Below, in pieces: positions 57,047-64,000 of a stretch of DNA of 64,000 nucleotides (its first letter is position 1; each line of letters opens with the position of its first letter). This DNA comes from BP-191 sp035940575 (GTDB lineage Bacteria > Actinomycetota > Actinomycetes > BP-191), in contig DASZER010000056.1 of NCBI GenBank assembly GCA_035940575.1, positions 3,968 through 67,967 of the forward strand, given 5' to 3'. The notes beneath the pieces are model-generated. The model ran no database searches. It saw only the letters and a program-made list of their open reading frames with translations, and was not told where the DNA came from. A program made the translations under genes and the position numbers.

Positions 57047-58773
57047 CCCTCGGACCCCTCGCTGAAGTCGGGCCGCATGTCGCGCGCGTACTGGATCTCG
57101 GAGTTCGAGGTGCCGGCGGGCACCATCGGCCACACCTGCCCGTCCTGGCCGACACGGAAGTCCACGACGCACGGCACGTCGTCGACCGAGAGCATCTTCT
57201 CGATGGTCGCGTCCACGTCCGCGGTCGAGTCGCACCGCAGCCCGACGCAGCCGTACGCGTCCGCGAGCTTCACGAAGTCGGGGACGTACTTGAGGTCGGT
57301 GTTCGAGTAGCGCTTGCCGTAGAACAGCGACTGCCACTGCCGCACCATGCCGAGGCTGCCGTTGTTGACGACGGCCACCTTGATCGGGATGCCCTCGACC
57401 GCGCAGGTGACGAGCTCCTGGTTGGTCATCTGGAAGCAGCCGTCGCCGTCGATCGCGACGACGAGCGCGTCGGGGCGGCCGACCTTCGCGCCCATCGCGG
57501 CCGGCACGGCGTAGCCCATCGTGCCGAGGCCGCCGGAGTTGAGCCACGTGTACGGGTGCTCGTACGAGATGAACTGCGACGCCCACATCTGGTGCTGCCC
57601 GACGCCGGAGACGTAGACGGCGTCGGGGCCGCAGATCTCGCCCAGCCGCTTGACGACGTACTGCGGCGCCAGCGACCCGTCCTCCGGCTCGGTCCAGCCG
57701 AGCGGGTAGTGCGAACGGTAGCGGTCGAGCTCGGCCCACCAGCCCTCGATGTCGGGCCTCGCGGTCTCGTTCTGCACGGCCACGACGAGGTCGGCGATGA
57801 CCTCGCGCGCGTCGCCGACGATGGGGACGTCGGCGGTGCGGTTCTTGCCGATCTCGGCGGGGTCGATGTCGGCGTGCACGACCGTCGCGCCGGGCGCGAA
57901 CGTCGAGAGCTTGCCGGTCACCCGGTCGTCGAACCGCGCCCCGAGCGCCACGATCAGGTCGGCCTTCTGCAACGCCATCACGGCCGCGACGGTGCCGTGC
58001 ATGCCCGGCATGCCGAGGTGCTGCGGGTGGCTGTCGGGGAACGCGCCCCGCGCCATCAGCGTCGTCACGACGGGGATGCCGGTGAGCTCGGCGAGGACGC
58101 GCAGCTCGGCCGCCGCGCGCGCCTTGAGGACGCCGCCGCCGACGTAGAGCACGGGCCGCTTCGCCGACACCATCAACGACGCCGCCTGCGAGACCTGCTT
58201 GCCGTGCGGCTTGCCCGCGAACCGGTAGCCGGGCAGGTCCAGCGACTCCGGCCACTCGTACGCCGCCGACGACTGGAGGATGTCCTTCGGGATGTCCACG
58301 AGGACCGGGCCTGGCCGGCCCGTCGACGCGATGTGGAACGCCTCGGCGATCGTGCGCGGGATGTCGCGCGCGTCCTGCACGAGGTAGTTGTGCTTGGTGA
58401 TCGGCAGCGTGATGCCGCAGATGTCGGCCTCCTGGAACGCGTCCGTCCCGATGGCCGACGACGGCACCTGGCCGGTGATCGCGACGATGGGCACCGAGTC
58501 CATGTACGCGTCCGCGATCGGCGTGACGAGGTTCGTCGCGCCCGGGCCCGACGTCGCCATGCAGACGCCGACGCGGCCGGTCGCCTGCGCGTACCCCTCG
58601 GCCGCGTGGCCCGCGCCCTGCTCGTGGCGCACGAGGATGTGGCGCAGCCCATCCGCGTCCATCAACGGGTCGTACGCCGGGAGGATCGCGCCGCCGGGGA
58701 TGCCGAAGACGACCTCGGCCCCCGCCTGCCCGAGCGCCCTCACCAGGCTCTGCGCGCCGGTCAGCTCTTCCAT
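57043..58773 (-). CDS. ilvB: Acetolactate synthase large subunit
   Basis: A 576-residue ThDP-dependent enzyme, the first common step of Val/Leu/Ile synthesis. The catalytic Glu is in LVRHEQGAGHAAEGYA, with GPGATNLVTPIADAYMDSVP, RFDDRVTGKLSTFAPGA, and the ThDP motif IDGDGCFQMTNQELVTCAVE ending in NNGSLGMVRQWQ. The ATG at 58773 (MEELTGAQ) with GAGAGAGG 11 nt upstream is preferred to an in-frame upstream start. Transcription passes an attenuator. Confidence 0.96.
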   Translation of the reverse strand: MEELTGAQSLVRALGQAGAEVVFGIPGGAILPAYDPLMDADGLRHILVRHEQGAGHAAEGYAQATGRVGVCMATSGPGATNLVTPIADAYMDSVPIVAITGQVPSSAIGTDAFQEADICGITLPITKHNYLVQDARDIPRTIAEAFHIASTGRPGPVLVDIPKDILQSSAAYEWPESLDLPGYRFAGKPHGKQVSQAASLMVSAKRPVLYVGGGVLKARAAAELRVLAELTGIPVVTTLMARGAFPDSHPQHLGMPGMHGTVAAVMALQKADLIVALGARFDDRVTGKLSTFAPGATVVHADIDPAEIGKNRTADVPIVGDAREVIADLVVAVQNETARPDIEGWWAELDRYRSHYPLGWTEPEDGSLAPQYVVKRLGEICGPDAVYVSGVGQHQMWASQFISYEHPYTWLNSGGLGTMGYAVPAAMGAKVGRPDALVVAIDGDGCFQMTNQELVTCAVEGIPIKVAVVNNGSLGMVRQWQSLFYGKRYSNTDLKYVPDFVKLADAYGCVGLRCDSTADVDATIEKMLSVDDVPCVVDFRVGQDGQVWPMVPAGTSNSEIQYARDMRPDFSEGSEG

Positions 58774-58807
58774 GCTCACGACCTCTCTCGTTCTCGCCCG
58801 GGGAAAC

Positions 58808-58836
58808 AAAAAACCTCCCGCGATGACCGCGAGAGG
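58808..58836 (-). terminator. Attenuator terminator in the ilvB leader
   Basis: CCTCTCGCG (58828-58836) pairs with CGCGGGAGG (58814-58822) around GTCAT, followed by six U residues, a true intrinsic terminator 35 nt before the ilvB start. A second hairpin (58840-58864, 10 bp with one mismatch) precedes it and ends at the stop codon of a leader peptide. This is the layout of ribosome-mediated attenuation known for actinobacterial ilvB operons. Confidence 0.8.
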
Positions 58837-58864
58837 CTGAGCGCGCCGGTGGTGCCGGGGCGCT

Positions 58865-58894
58865 CTACGTGCGTACGACCTGGGGCGAGTGCAT
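58865..58894 (-). CDS. Putative ilvB leader peptide
   Basis: A nine-codon frame, MHSPQVVRT, with two adjacent valine codons just before the stop, which itself touches the pause hairpin. An in-frame upstream ATG (58924) would give a 19-residue version with an extra Ile-Val pair. A promoter ends about 7 nt before the shorter ATG, so the leader mRNA could be leaderless. Ribosome stalling at scarce Val-tRNA would favour read-through into ilvB. Confidence 0.5.
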   Translation of the reverse strand: MHSPQVVRT

Positions 58895-58901
58895 GCGCGC
58901 C

Positions 58902-58932
58902 ACTATGCCACGTGCGGCGCGCATGCCGTCAA
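58902..58932 (-). promoter_or_regulatory. Putative ilvB promoter
   Basis: TTGACG (58927-58932) and CATAGT (58902-58907), spaced by 19 nt on the minus strand. Transcription would begin near 58894, at the ATG of the leader peptide. It lies right after the stop codon of the upstream secreted-protein gene. Confidence 0.5.
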
Positions 58933-58938
58933 GGAAGC

Positions 58939-59526
58939 CTAGATCTTGAACGTCGCGGGGGACGTGGCGTAGTCGATCGAGCCGTCGGCCTCGGCGATGC
59001 CGGCGAGCTCCTGCGACTCGTAGCCGAGGACCGGGTCGGCCAGCGCGGTGTACGCGGCGAGGTCCGTCAGCGACGAGCCGACCTTGAAGTACTGCTTGCC
59101 GATCGTGTTGAACGGCAGCGAGATCGACAGGACGTTGCCGGCCGCCTTGTACGACACGTCGAACGACGTGTCCTCGGGCAGGCAGTCGGCGACGCCGAAC
59201 GTGCCGCCGGAGTAGATCTCGAGGTACACGTTGCCGCAGCCCGGCGCCGTGAACGTCACCTGGTGCGAGACGTACGGGTCGGTGGACGGCGCCGCGGAGT
59301 ACGTCACGTCGACCACGAGCTTGCTCGGCGTGTAGACGGACTTGCGGCCGACCTTCGTCGTGGTGCCCGTGGTGCCGAACAGCACCGACACGATGTCGGC
59401 GCCGGCCGCCTGCGTGCGGGCGTCGCCCGCGGGGTCGGTGATCTGCGGCTTCGGAGCGGCGGCGCCGGCGGGCAGCGCGGCGGCGAGGACCGCGACGGCG
59501 GCGACGGACAGCAGGCGGATGCGCAC
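58939..59526 (-). CDS. Secreted protein of unknown function
   Basis: A 195-residue exported protein: signal RIRLLSVAAVAVLAAALPAG, cleavage near AAA-PKP, then ITDPAGDARTQAAGADIVSV, a DPAGDA-type start seen in other secreted actinobacterial beta-sandwich proteins, with a Cys pair (APGCGNVYLEI and VADCLPED). Start GTG 59526 has AGAGGA upstream. It has no catalytic motif. It lies between the GGDEF-EAL gene and ilvB, probably its own unit. Confidence 0.75.
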   Translation of the reverse strand: MRIRLLSVAAVAVLAAALPAGAAAPKPQITDPAGDARTQAAGADIVSVLFGTTGTTTKVGRKSVYTPSKLVVDVTYSAAPSTDPYVSHQVTFTAPGCGNVYLEIYSGGTFGVADCLPEDTSFDVSYKAAGNVLSISLPFNTIGKQYFKVGSSLTDLAAYTALADPVLGYESQELAGIAEADGSIDYATSPATFKI

Positions 59527-59601
59527 GGGGCAGGTCCTCTGGGAGCTGGGAAGAGTGGCTGGCTCCCCTTGCTTCGCCGCGCCCGGCGGACGTTCCTGCC
59601 C

Positions 59602-62289
59602 CTACGCGGTCGCGGCCGCCCGGCCGAGGATGCTGCCCGCCGCGACGATGGCGGCGACCTCCTCCGGCGGCATCGGCCGCGCGAACAGGAAGCCCTGGCC
59701 GTAGCCGCAGCCCATCGCGCGCAGCGCGTCGAGCTGGCCAGGCTCCTCGATGCCCTCGGCGACCGTGTCGAGGCCGAGGTCGCGGCCGATGCCGACGATC
59801 GCGCCGGTGAGCGAGGTGAGCTCGGACTCCGTGCCGATGCCCTTCACGAACGACCTGTCGATCTTGAGGATGTTGACCGGCAGCCTGCGCAGGTAGTTCA
59901 GCGACGAGTAGCCGGTCCCGAAGTCGTCGATCGCCAGGCGCACGCCGATCTCGCGGAGCAGGTGCAGCTTCGCGATCGTGCGGTCGGCGTCGTCCACGAG
60001 CATCGACTCGGTGATCTCCAGCACGAGGTCGCTCGGGCGCATGCCCGTGGCGCGCAACGTCTTCGCGACGTGCTCGGCGAGGCGCGGGGCCTGGAGCTGG
60101 CGGGCGGAGATGTTCACCGACAGCCGCAACGGCGTCCCGGTCTCGCGCTGCCACCGCGCGACCTGGCGGCACGCCTGGCTGAGCACCCAGCGGCCGACGG
60201 GGACGATGAGCCCCGACTCCTCGGCCACCGCGATGAAGTCCAGCGGCGGCACGAGCCCGCGGGTCGGGTGCTGCCAGCGCAGCAGCGCCTCGACGCCGAC
60301 GAGGCTGCCGTCGCGGATGTCGACGATGGGCTGGTAGTGCAGGCGCAGCTCGTCGCGGACGACGGCGTGGCGCAGGTCGTTCTCGATCGCCATGCGCTCG
60401 ATCGCGGCGGCGTGCATGTCCGGCTCGAACACCTCGCAGCGGTTCTTGCCGAGCGCCTTCGCGCGGTACATCGCGAGGTCGGCGTTGCGCAGCACCTCGT
60501 CCGCGTCGTCGTCGACGCCCGCGACGGCGAGCCCGACGGACGCGCCGACGAACACCTCGTGCCCGTCGAGCCCGAACGGCTGGTGCAGCTCCTCGAGGAA
60601 CCGCATCGCGATCTGCTGCGCGACGTGCGCGCCCTCCAGGTCCTCGAGCAGGACCGCGAACTCGTCGCCGCCGAGCCGCGCGACCGTGTCGCCCTGCCGC
60701 ACGACCGAGCGCAGCCGCCCGGACACCGCGCGCAGCAGCGAGTCGCCGACGGCGTGCCCGAGCGAGTCGTTGATGGCCTTGAAGCCGTCGAGGTCGAGGA
60801 ACAGCACGCCGAGCGGCTGGTGCGTGCGCGAACGGAGCTGCAGCGCGTGGGCGACGCGGTCGCGGAACAGCGCGCGGTTGGCGAGCCCCGTCAGCGGGTC
60901 GTGGAACGCCTGGTGCGTGAGCTGGCGTTCGAGGGCCTTGCGCTCGGACACGTCGCGCGTGTTGAAGACGAGGCCGCCGATGGACTTGTGCGCGAGGTGG
61001 TTCGTGAGGACCGCCTCGACGTGCATCCAGCGGCCGTCGGCGTGGCGGTAGCGGCACTCGATCAGCCGGGACCCGCCGTTGGCGATCGTCTCCGCGACCT
61101 CGGTCTTGACCCGCGTGACGTCCTCGGGGTGCACGAGCGCGATGAGCCGCGTGCCGACGAGGTCGCCGAAGTCGTAGCCGAACACCTGGTGCAGCGCCGG
61201 CGAGATGAACCGGATCGTCCCGTCCGCCTCGCAGATCGTGAGGACGTCGCTCGACTCCTGCACGAGCGAGCGGAAGTGCTCCTCGCGCTCCTGCGCCTCG
61301 CGCATCGCCTTCGCGAGCGAGCGCGTCAGGCGGGCGTTGTCGGAGACGCCGAGCATCTGCCGCGCGATGACGAGCCCGACGACGCACGCGCCGACGACGG
61401 TCTCGGTGCCGTCGAGCCCGCCCCGGGCCACGCCCGACCAGAGGGCGACGGCGGCGGCGACGCCGAGCGGGACGTACGGCAGCCACGACAGCGAGCGGGT
61501 CGCCGGCCGCGCCTGCTCGCCGCTCCGCGCGACGGCCGGCGCGACCGCGGACAGCGCCATGAGCAGCCCGCCGCCGAACCACCCCGCGTCCGTGACGACG
61601 CCCGAGCGGTACGTCCCGTTCATCGACAGCAGCGCGAACGCGCTGTCCGCCACGACGAACCCGAGCAGGCCCGCGACGAGGAGGATCGGCTGGGTCTTCG
61701 CGCGGCCCGGCAGGCGGGCTATGACGCTCAGCGCGATGGCGGCGAGGACGACGTCGGCGAGCGGGTAGAGGACGGCGATCGTCGCGGCGAGCGGCGTGTC
61801 GCCGCCGGCGTCGTACGCGGACCCGAGCACGGTCGGCCACGACAGGAACAGCAGCGCGCCGCCGATCAGCAGCCCGTCGAGCGCGACGCGCAGGCGGCCG
61901 CGCGCGTCGCCGGGCGCCTCGGGGAGCATCAGCGCGGCGACGCCGACCAGCGGGATGAAGCCGAGGTAGCCGACGTCGGCGAGCGAGGGGAACGGCGCCT
62001 CGGTGCCGAGCAGCAGCTCGTGGACGCCCCAGATCGTCTCGCCTACCGCCCAGGAGGCGCCGGCGGCGCCGAGCAGGACGAGGTGGACGCGGCGGCGCCG
62101 GTCGCCGGTACGCAGGGCGGCGAGGGTGGCCACGGTCGCGAGCGCGACGGCGGCCGCGAGGCAGGCGACGTCGGACACGACGACGCCCGCGCGGCCGTGG
62201 GACGCGGGCGTGAGCGACCACGCCACGAACGCGACCGTCGCGACCGCAGCCGCGAACGTCGCGCGACGGAACTCACCCGCGGACCGCAC
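59602..62289 (-). CDS. Membrane PAS-GGDEF-EAL cyclic-di-GMP protein
   Basis: An 895-residue two-headed c-di-GMP enzyme. Residues 1-310 hold about nine membrane helices, 335-450 a PAS domain (VQESSDVLTICEADGTIRF, YRHADGRWMHVEAVLTN), then GGDEF (540-544) with an RxxD inhibition site (RQGD, 531-534), and EAL (VEALLRW, 667-669) with NISARQL, ITESML, DDFGTGYSSL and KIDRSFV. Both catalytic motifs look intact, so it could make and break c-di-GMP. Start is GTG 62289. No adjacent partner is evident. Confidence 0.93.
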   Translation of the reverse strand: MRSAGEFRRATFAAAVATVAFVAWSLTPASHGRAGVVVSDVACLAAAVALATVATLAALRTGDRRRRVHLVLLGAAGASWAVGETIWGVHELLLGTEAPFPSLADVGYLGFIPLVGVAALMLPEAPGDARGRLRVALDGLLIGGALLFLSWPTVLGSAYDAGGDTPLAATIAVLYPLADVVLAAIALSVIARLPGRAKTQPILLVAGLLGFVVADSAFALLSMNGTYRSGVVTDAGWFGGGLLMALSAVAPAVARSGEQARPATRSLSWLPYVPLGVAAAVALWSGVARGGLDGTETVVGACVVGLVIARQMLGVSDNARLTRSLAKAMREAQEREEHFRSLVQESSDVLTICEADGTIRFISPALHQVFGYDFGDLVGTRLIALVHPEDVTRVKTEVAETIANGGSRLIECRYRHADGRWMHVEAVLTNHLAHKSIGGLVFNTRDVSERKALERQLTHQAFHDPLTGLANRALFRDRVAHALQLRSRTHQPLGVLFLDLDGFKAINDSLGHAVGDSLLRAVSGRLRSVVRQGDTVARLGGDEFAVLLEDLEGAHVAQQIAMRFLEELHQPFGLDGHEVFVGASVGLAVAGVDDDADEVLRNADLAMYRAKALGKNRCEVFEPDMHAAAIERMAIENDLRHAVVRDELRLHYQPIVDIRDGSLVGVEALLRWQHPTRGLVPPLDFIAVAEESGLIVPVGRWVLSQACRQVARWQRETGTPLRLSVNISARQLQAPRLAEHVAKTLRATGMRPSDLVLEITESMLVDDADRTIAKLHLLREIGVRLAIDDFGTGYSSLNYLRRLPVNILKIDRSFVKGIGTESELTSLTGAIVGIGRDLGLDTVAEGIEEPGQLDALRAMGCGYGQGFLFARPMPPEEVAAIVAAGSILGRAAATA

Positions 62290-62370
62290 CCATGCCTCCC
62301 CGTTCCTGCATCGGCAGCGGGAGGCGTCACTGAAGAGGGCGCGCGGGCCGTATGGCGTAACCCGTTCGGG

Positions 62371-64000
62371 CTATTGAGTCACCGCGCCGAGGGCGGCGGA
62401 GGTGACGAGGCGGGCGTACTTGGCCAGAGCGCCCCGCTCGTAGCGCGGCGGCAGCGGCGCCCAGGCGGCGCGGCGGCGTTCGAGCTCGTCGTCGTCGACG
62501 AGGAGGTCGAGGCGGCGGTTCGGGACGTCGAGCAGGATGCGGTCGCCGTCCGCGACGAGCGCGATCGGTCCCGCGTCCGCGGCCTCGGGCGCGACGTGGC
62601 CGACGCAGAGCCCGAACGTCGCCCCGCTGAACCGCCCGTCCGTCAGCAGCGCGACCTCGCTGCCGAGCCCGGCGCCCTTCACGGCGGCGGTCACCGCGAG
62701 CATCTCGCGCATGCCGGGCCCGCCCTTCGGCCCCTCCCATCGGATGACGAGGACGTCGCCCGCGCGGGCGTGTCCGCCGGTGACGTACTCCATCGCGCCG
62801 GCCTCGCCGTCGAACACCCGCGCCGTCCCCTCGAACACCAGCGCGTCCATGCCCGCCGTCTTCACGACGGCGCCGTCGGGCGCGAGCGTGCCGCGCAGGA
62901 TCGACAGGCCGCCGGTCGCGTGGATCGGGCGGTCGAGCGGGCGTACGACGTCGCCGTCGGGGACGCTCTCGATGCCGGACAGGTTCTCCGCCACGGTGCG
63001 GCCGGTCACGGTCAGCGCGTCGCCGTCGATCAGCCCTGCGTCGAGCAGGTGGCGCATCACGACGGGCACGCCGCCGACGGCGTCGACGTCGGTCATGACG
63101 TAGCGGCCGAACGGCTTCACGTCGGCGAGGTGCGGGACCTTGCGGCCGATGCGGTCGAAGTCGTCCAGCGTCAGCTCGACCATCGCCTCGTGCGCGATCG
63201 CGAGCAGGTGGAGGACGGCGTTGGTCGAGCCGCCGAGCGCCATGACGACCGCGATGGCGTTGTCGAACGCGCTCTTGGTGAGGATCCGCCGGGCCGTGAT
63301 CCCCTGCTCCACCAGCGCCATCACGGCCTCGCCGGAGCGGACCGCGTAGTCGGTACGGCGCCCGTCGGGCGCGGGCGGGCTGGCCGAGCCGGGCAGCGCC
63401 ATGCCGAGCGCCTCGGCGGCGGACGCCATGGTGTTCGCGGTGAACATGCCGCCGCACGAGCCCTCGCCGGGGCAGGCGGCGCGCTCGATCTCGCCGAGGC
63501 GCTCACGGGTGATCTTGCCGAGCGCGCAGGCGCCGACCGCCTCGAACACGTCCTGGATCGTGACCGCCGTCCCGTCCTCCAGGTGCCCGGGCAGGATCGA
63601 GCCGCCGTAGAGGAACACGCTCGGCACGTCGAGCCGGGCGGCGGCCATCAGCATCCCCGGCAGGCTCTTGTCGCAGCCGGCGAGGAGCACCGCGGCGTCG
63701 AGACGTTCGGCGTGCATCACCAGCTCGACCGAGTCGGCGATGACCTCGCGGCTGACCAGGCTCGCGCGCATCCCCTCGTGGCCCATCGAGATGCCGTCGC
63801 TGACCGCGATGGTCGTGAACTCCAGCGGGAACCCGCCCGCCGCGCGCACGCCGCGCTTCGCGTCCTTGGCCAGCCGGTCGAGCGGGAGGTTGCAGGGGGT
63901 GACCTCGTTCCACGACGAGGCGACGCCGACCTGGGGCTTGCCCCAGTCGTCGTCGGTCATCCCGACGGCCCGCAGCATGGCTCGCGCCGGCGCCCGCTCG
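62371..64000 (-). CDS. ilvD: Dihydroxy-acid dehydratase (partial, 5' end outside window)
   Basis: Third common step of Val/Ile synthesis, with an Fe-S cluster. The readable 542 codons include VASSWNEVTPCNLPLDRLAK, LAGCDKSLPGMLMAAARLDV, ACPGEGSCGGMFTANTMASA and TDGRFSGATFGLCVGHVAPE. The frame stays open through the window edge (ERAPARAMLRAVGM), matching the family, so the true start lies beyond 64000 (minus strand). It is separated from ilvBNC by 3.6 kb but is functionally part of the same pathway. Confidence 0.96.
   Translation of the reverse strand, partial: ERAPARAMLRAVGMTDDDWGKPQVGVASSWNEVTPCNLPLDRLAKDAKRGVRAAGGFPLEFTTIAVSDGISMGHEGMRASLVSREVIADSVELVMHAERLDAAVLLAGCDKSLPGMLMAAARLDVPSVFLYGGSILPGHLEDGTAVTIQDVFEAVGACALGKITRERLGEIERAACPGEGSCGGMFTANTMASAAEALGMALPGSASPPAPDGRRTDYAVRSGEAVMALVEQGITARRILTKSAFDNAIAVVMALGGSTNAVLHLLAIAHEAMVELTLDDFDRIGRKVPHLADVKPFGRYVMTDVDAVGGVPVVMRHLLDAGLIDGDALTVTGRTVAENLSGIESVPDGDVVRPLDRPIHATGGLSILRGTLAPDGAVVKTAGMDALVFEGTARVFDGEAGAMEYVTGGHARAGDVLVIRWEGPKGGPGMREMLAVTAAVKGAGLGSEVALLTDGRFSGATFGLCVGHVAPEAADAGPIALVADGDRILLDVPNRRLDLLVDDDELERRRAAWAPLPPRYERGALAKYARLVTSAALGAVTQ

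Overview
The window is chromosomal DNA from a very high-G+C actinomycete. The evidence is G+C bias at third positions, many GTG and a few TTG starts, near-universal GTGA/ATGA stop-start overlaps, and actinobacterial signature genes in actinobacterial order: DUF2469, DUF3515, a SepIVA-like coiled-coil protein, a free-standing AsnC-type ligand domain, CofC for coenzyme F420 and an HU with a Lys/Ala tail. The genus cannot be fixed from the sequence. Most genes are on the minus strand.

Region by region. 0.1-1.8 kb: small hypotheticals, DUF2469 and rnhB. 1.9-3.5 kb: a plus-strand secreted BNR-repeat (sialidase-like) protein. 3.5-7.4 kb: the ribosomal/tRNA-modification cluster rpsP-khpA-rimM-trmD-rplS-lepB followed by a Nudix-like gene. 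7.6-8.6 kb: a lipoprotein and two duplicated small secreted Cys peptides. 8.9-21.6 kb: ffh, the nitrogen-control set amtB-glnB-glnD with a GlnR-type box upstream of amtB, an ECF sigma factor with its membrane partner, ftsY, smc and a 63-residue coiled-coil protein. 21.8-32.9 kb: acyP, an ATP-grasp protein, and the long run fakA-like/recG/rsmD/coaD/sepIVA-like, then yceD/rpmF/plsX/acpP/rnc/mutM; this run is interrupted by an AbiEi/DUF559 gene bounded by inverted repeats. 33-41 kb: rpmB, thiD-thiL, a Lrp-type domain, DUF3515, ddl, a trans-sulfuration enzyme, gpsA, plsC. 41-44 kb: cofC, a degenerate cold-shock protein, an LPDTG surface protein with CNGS repeats, HU, and two small genes. 44.2-46.9 kb: tRNA-Glu(CTC), tRNA-Gln(CTG), gltX, a FAH-family hydrolase and a small four-Cys HiPIP-like protein. 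47.0-48.9 kb: nine consecutive tiny secreted proteins, each with a signal peptide and exactly two cysteines, the last at or near the C-terminus. 49-64 kb: branched-chain and serine amino acid metabolism (two adjacent aminotransferases, serA, ilvC, ilvN, ilvB behind a transcription attenuator, ilvD running off the window), interspersed with an M48 peptidase, an alpha/beta hydrolase, two secreted proteins and a membrane GGDEF-EAL protein.

The housekeeping genes form compact translationally coupled operons for secretion and SRP function (ffh, ftsY, lepB), ribosome maturation, phospholipid and fatty-acid synthesis (plsX, acpP, gpsA, plsC), nitrogen sensing, and Ile/Val/Ser synthesis. The accessory material most worth attention is (i) the inverted-repeat-bounded AbiEi/DUF559 cassette at 26.5-27.6 kb, (ii) the array of two-cysteine secreted peptides at 47.0-48.9 kb, with relatives at 8.2-8.6 and 10.4 kb, and (iii) two 21-bp dyads in a rare-codon patch inside glnD. 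No CRISPR array, prophage, rRNA or classical insertion sequence was seen, and no gene-free stretch exceeds 300 bases (the longest are 43447-43714 and 8655-8888).
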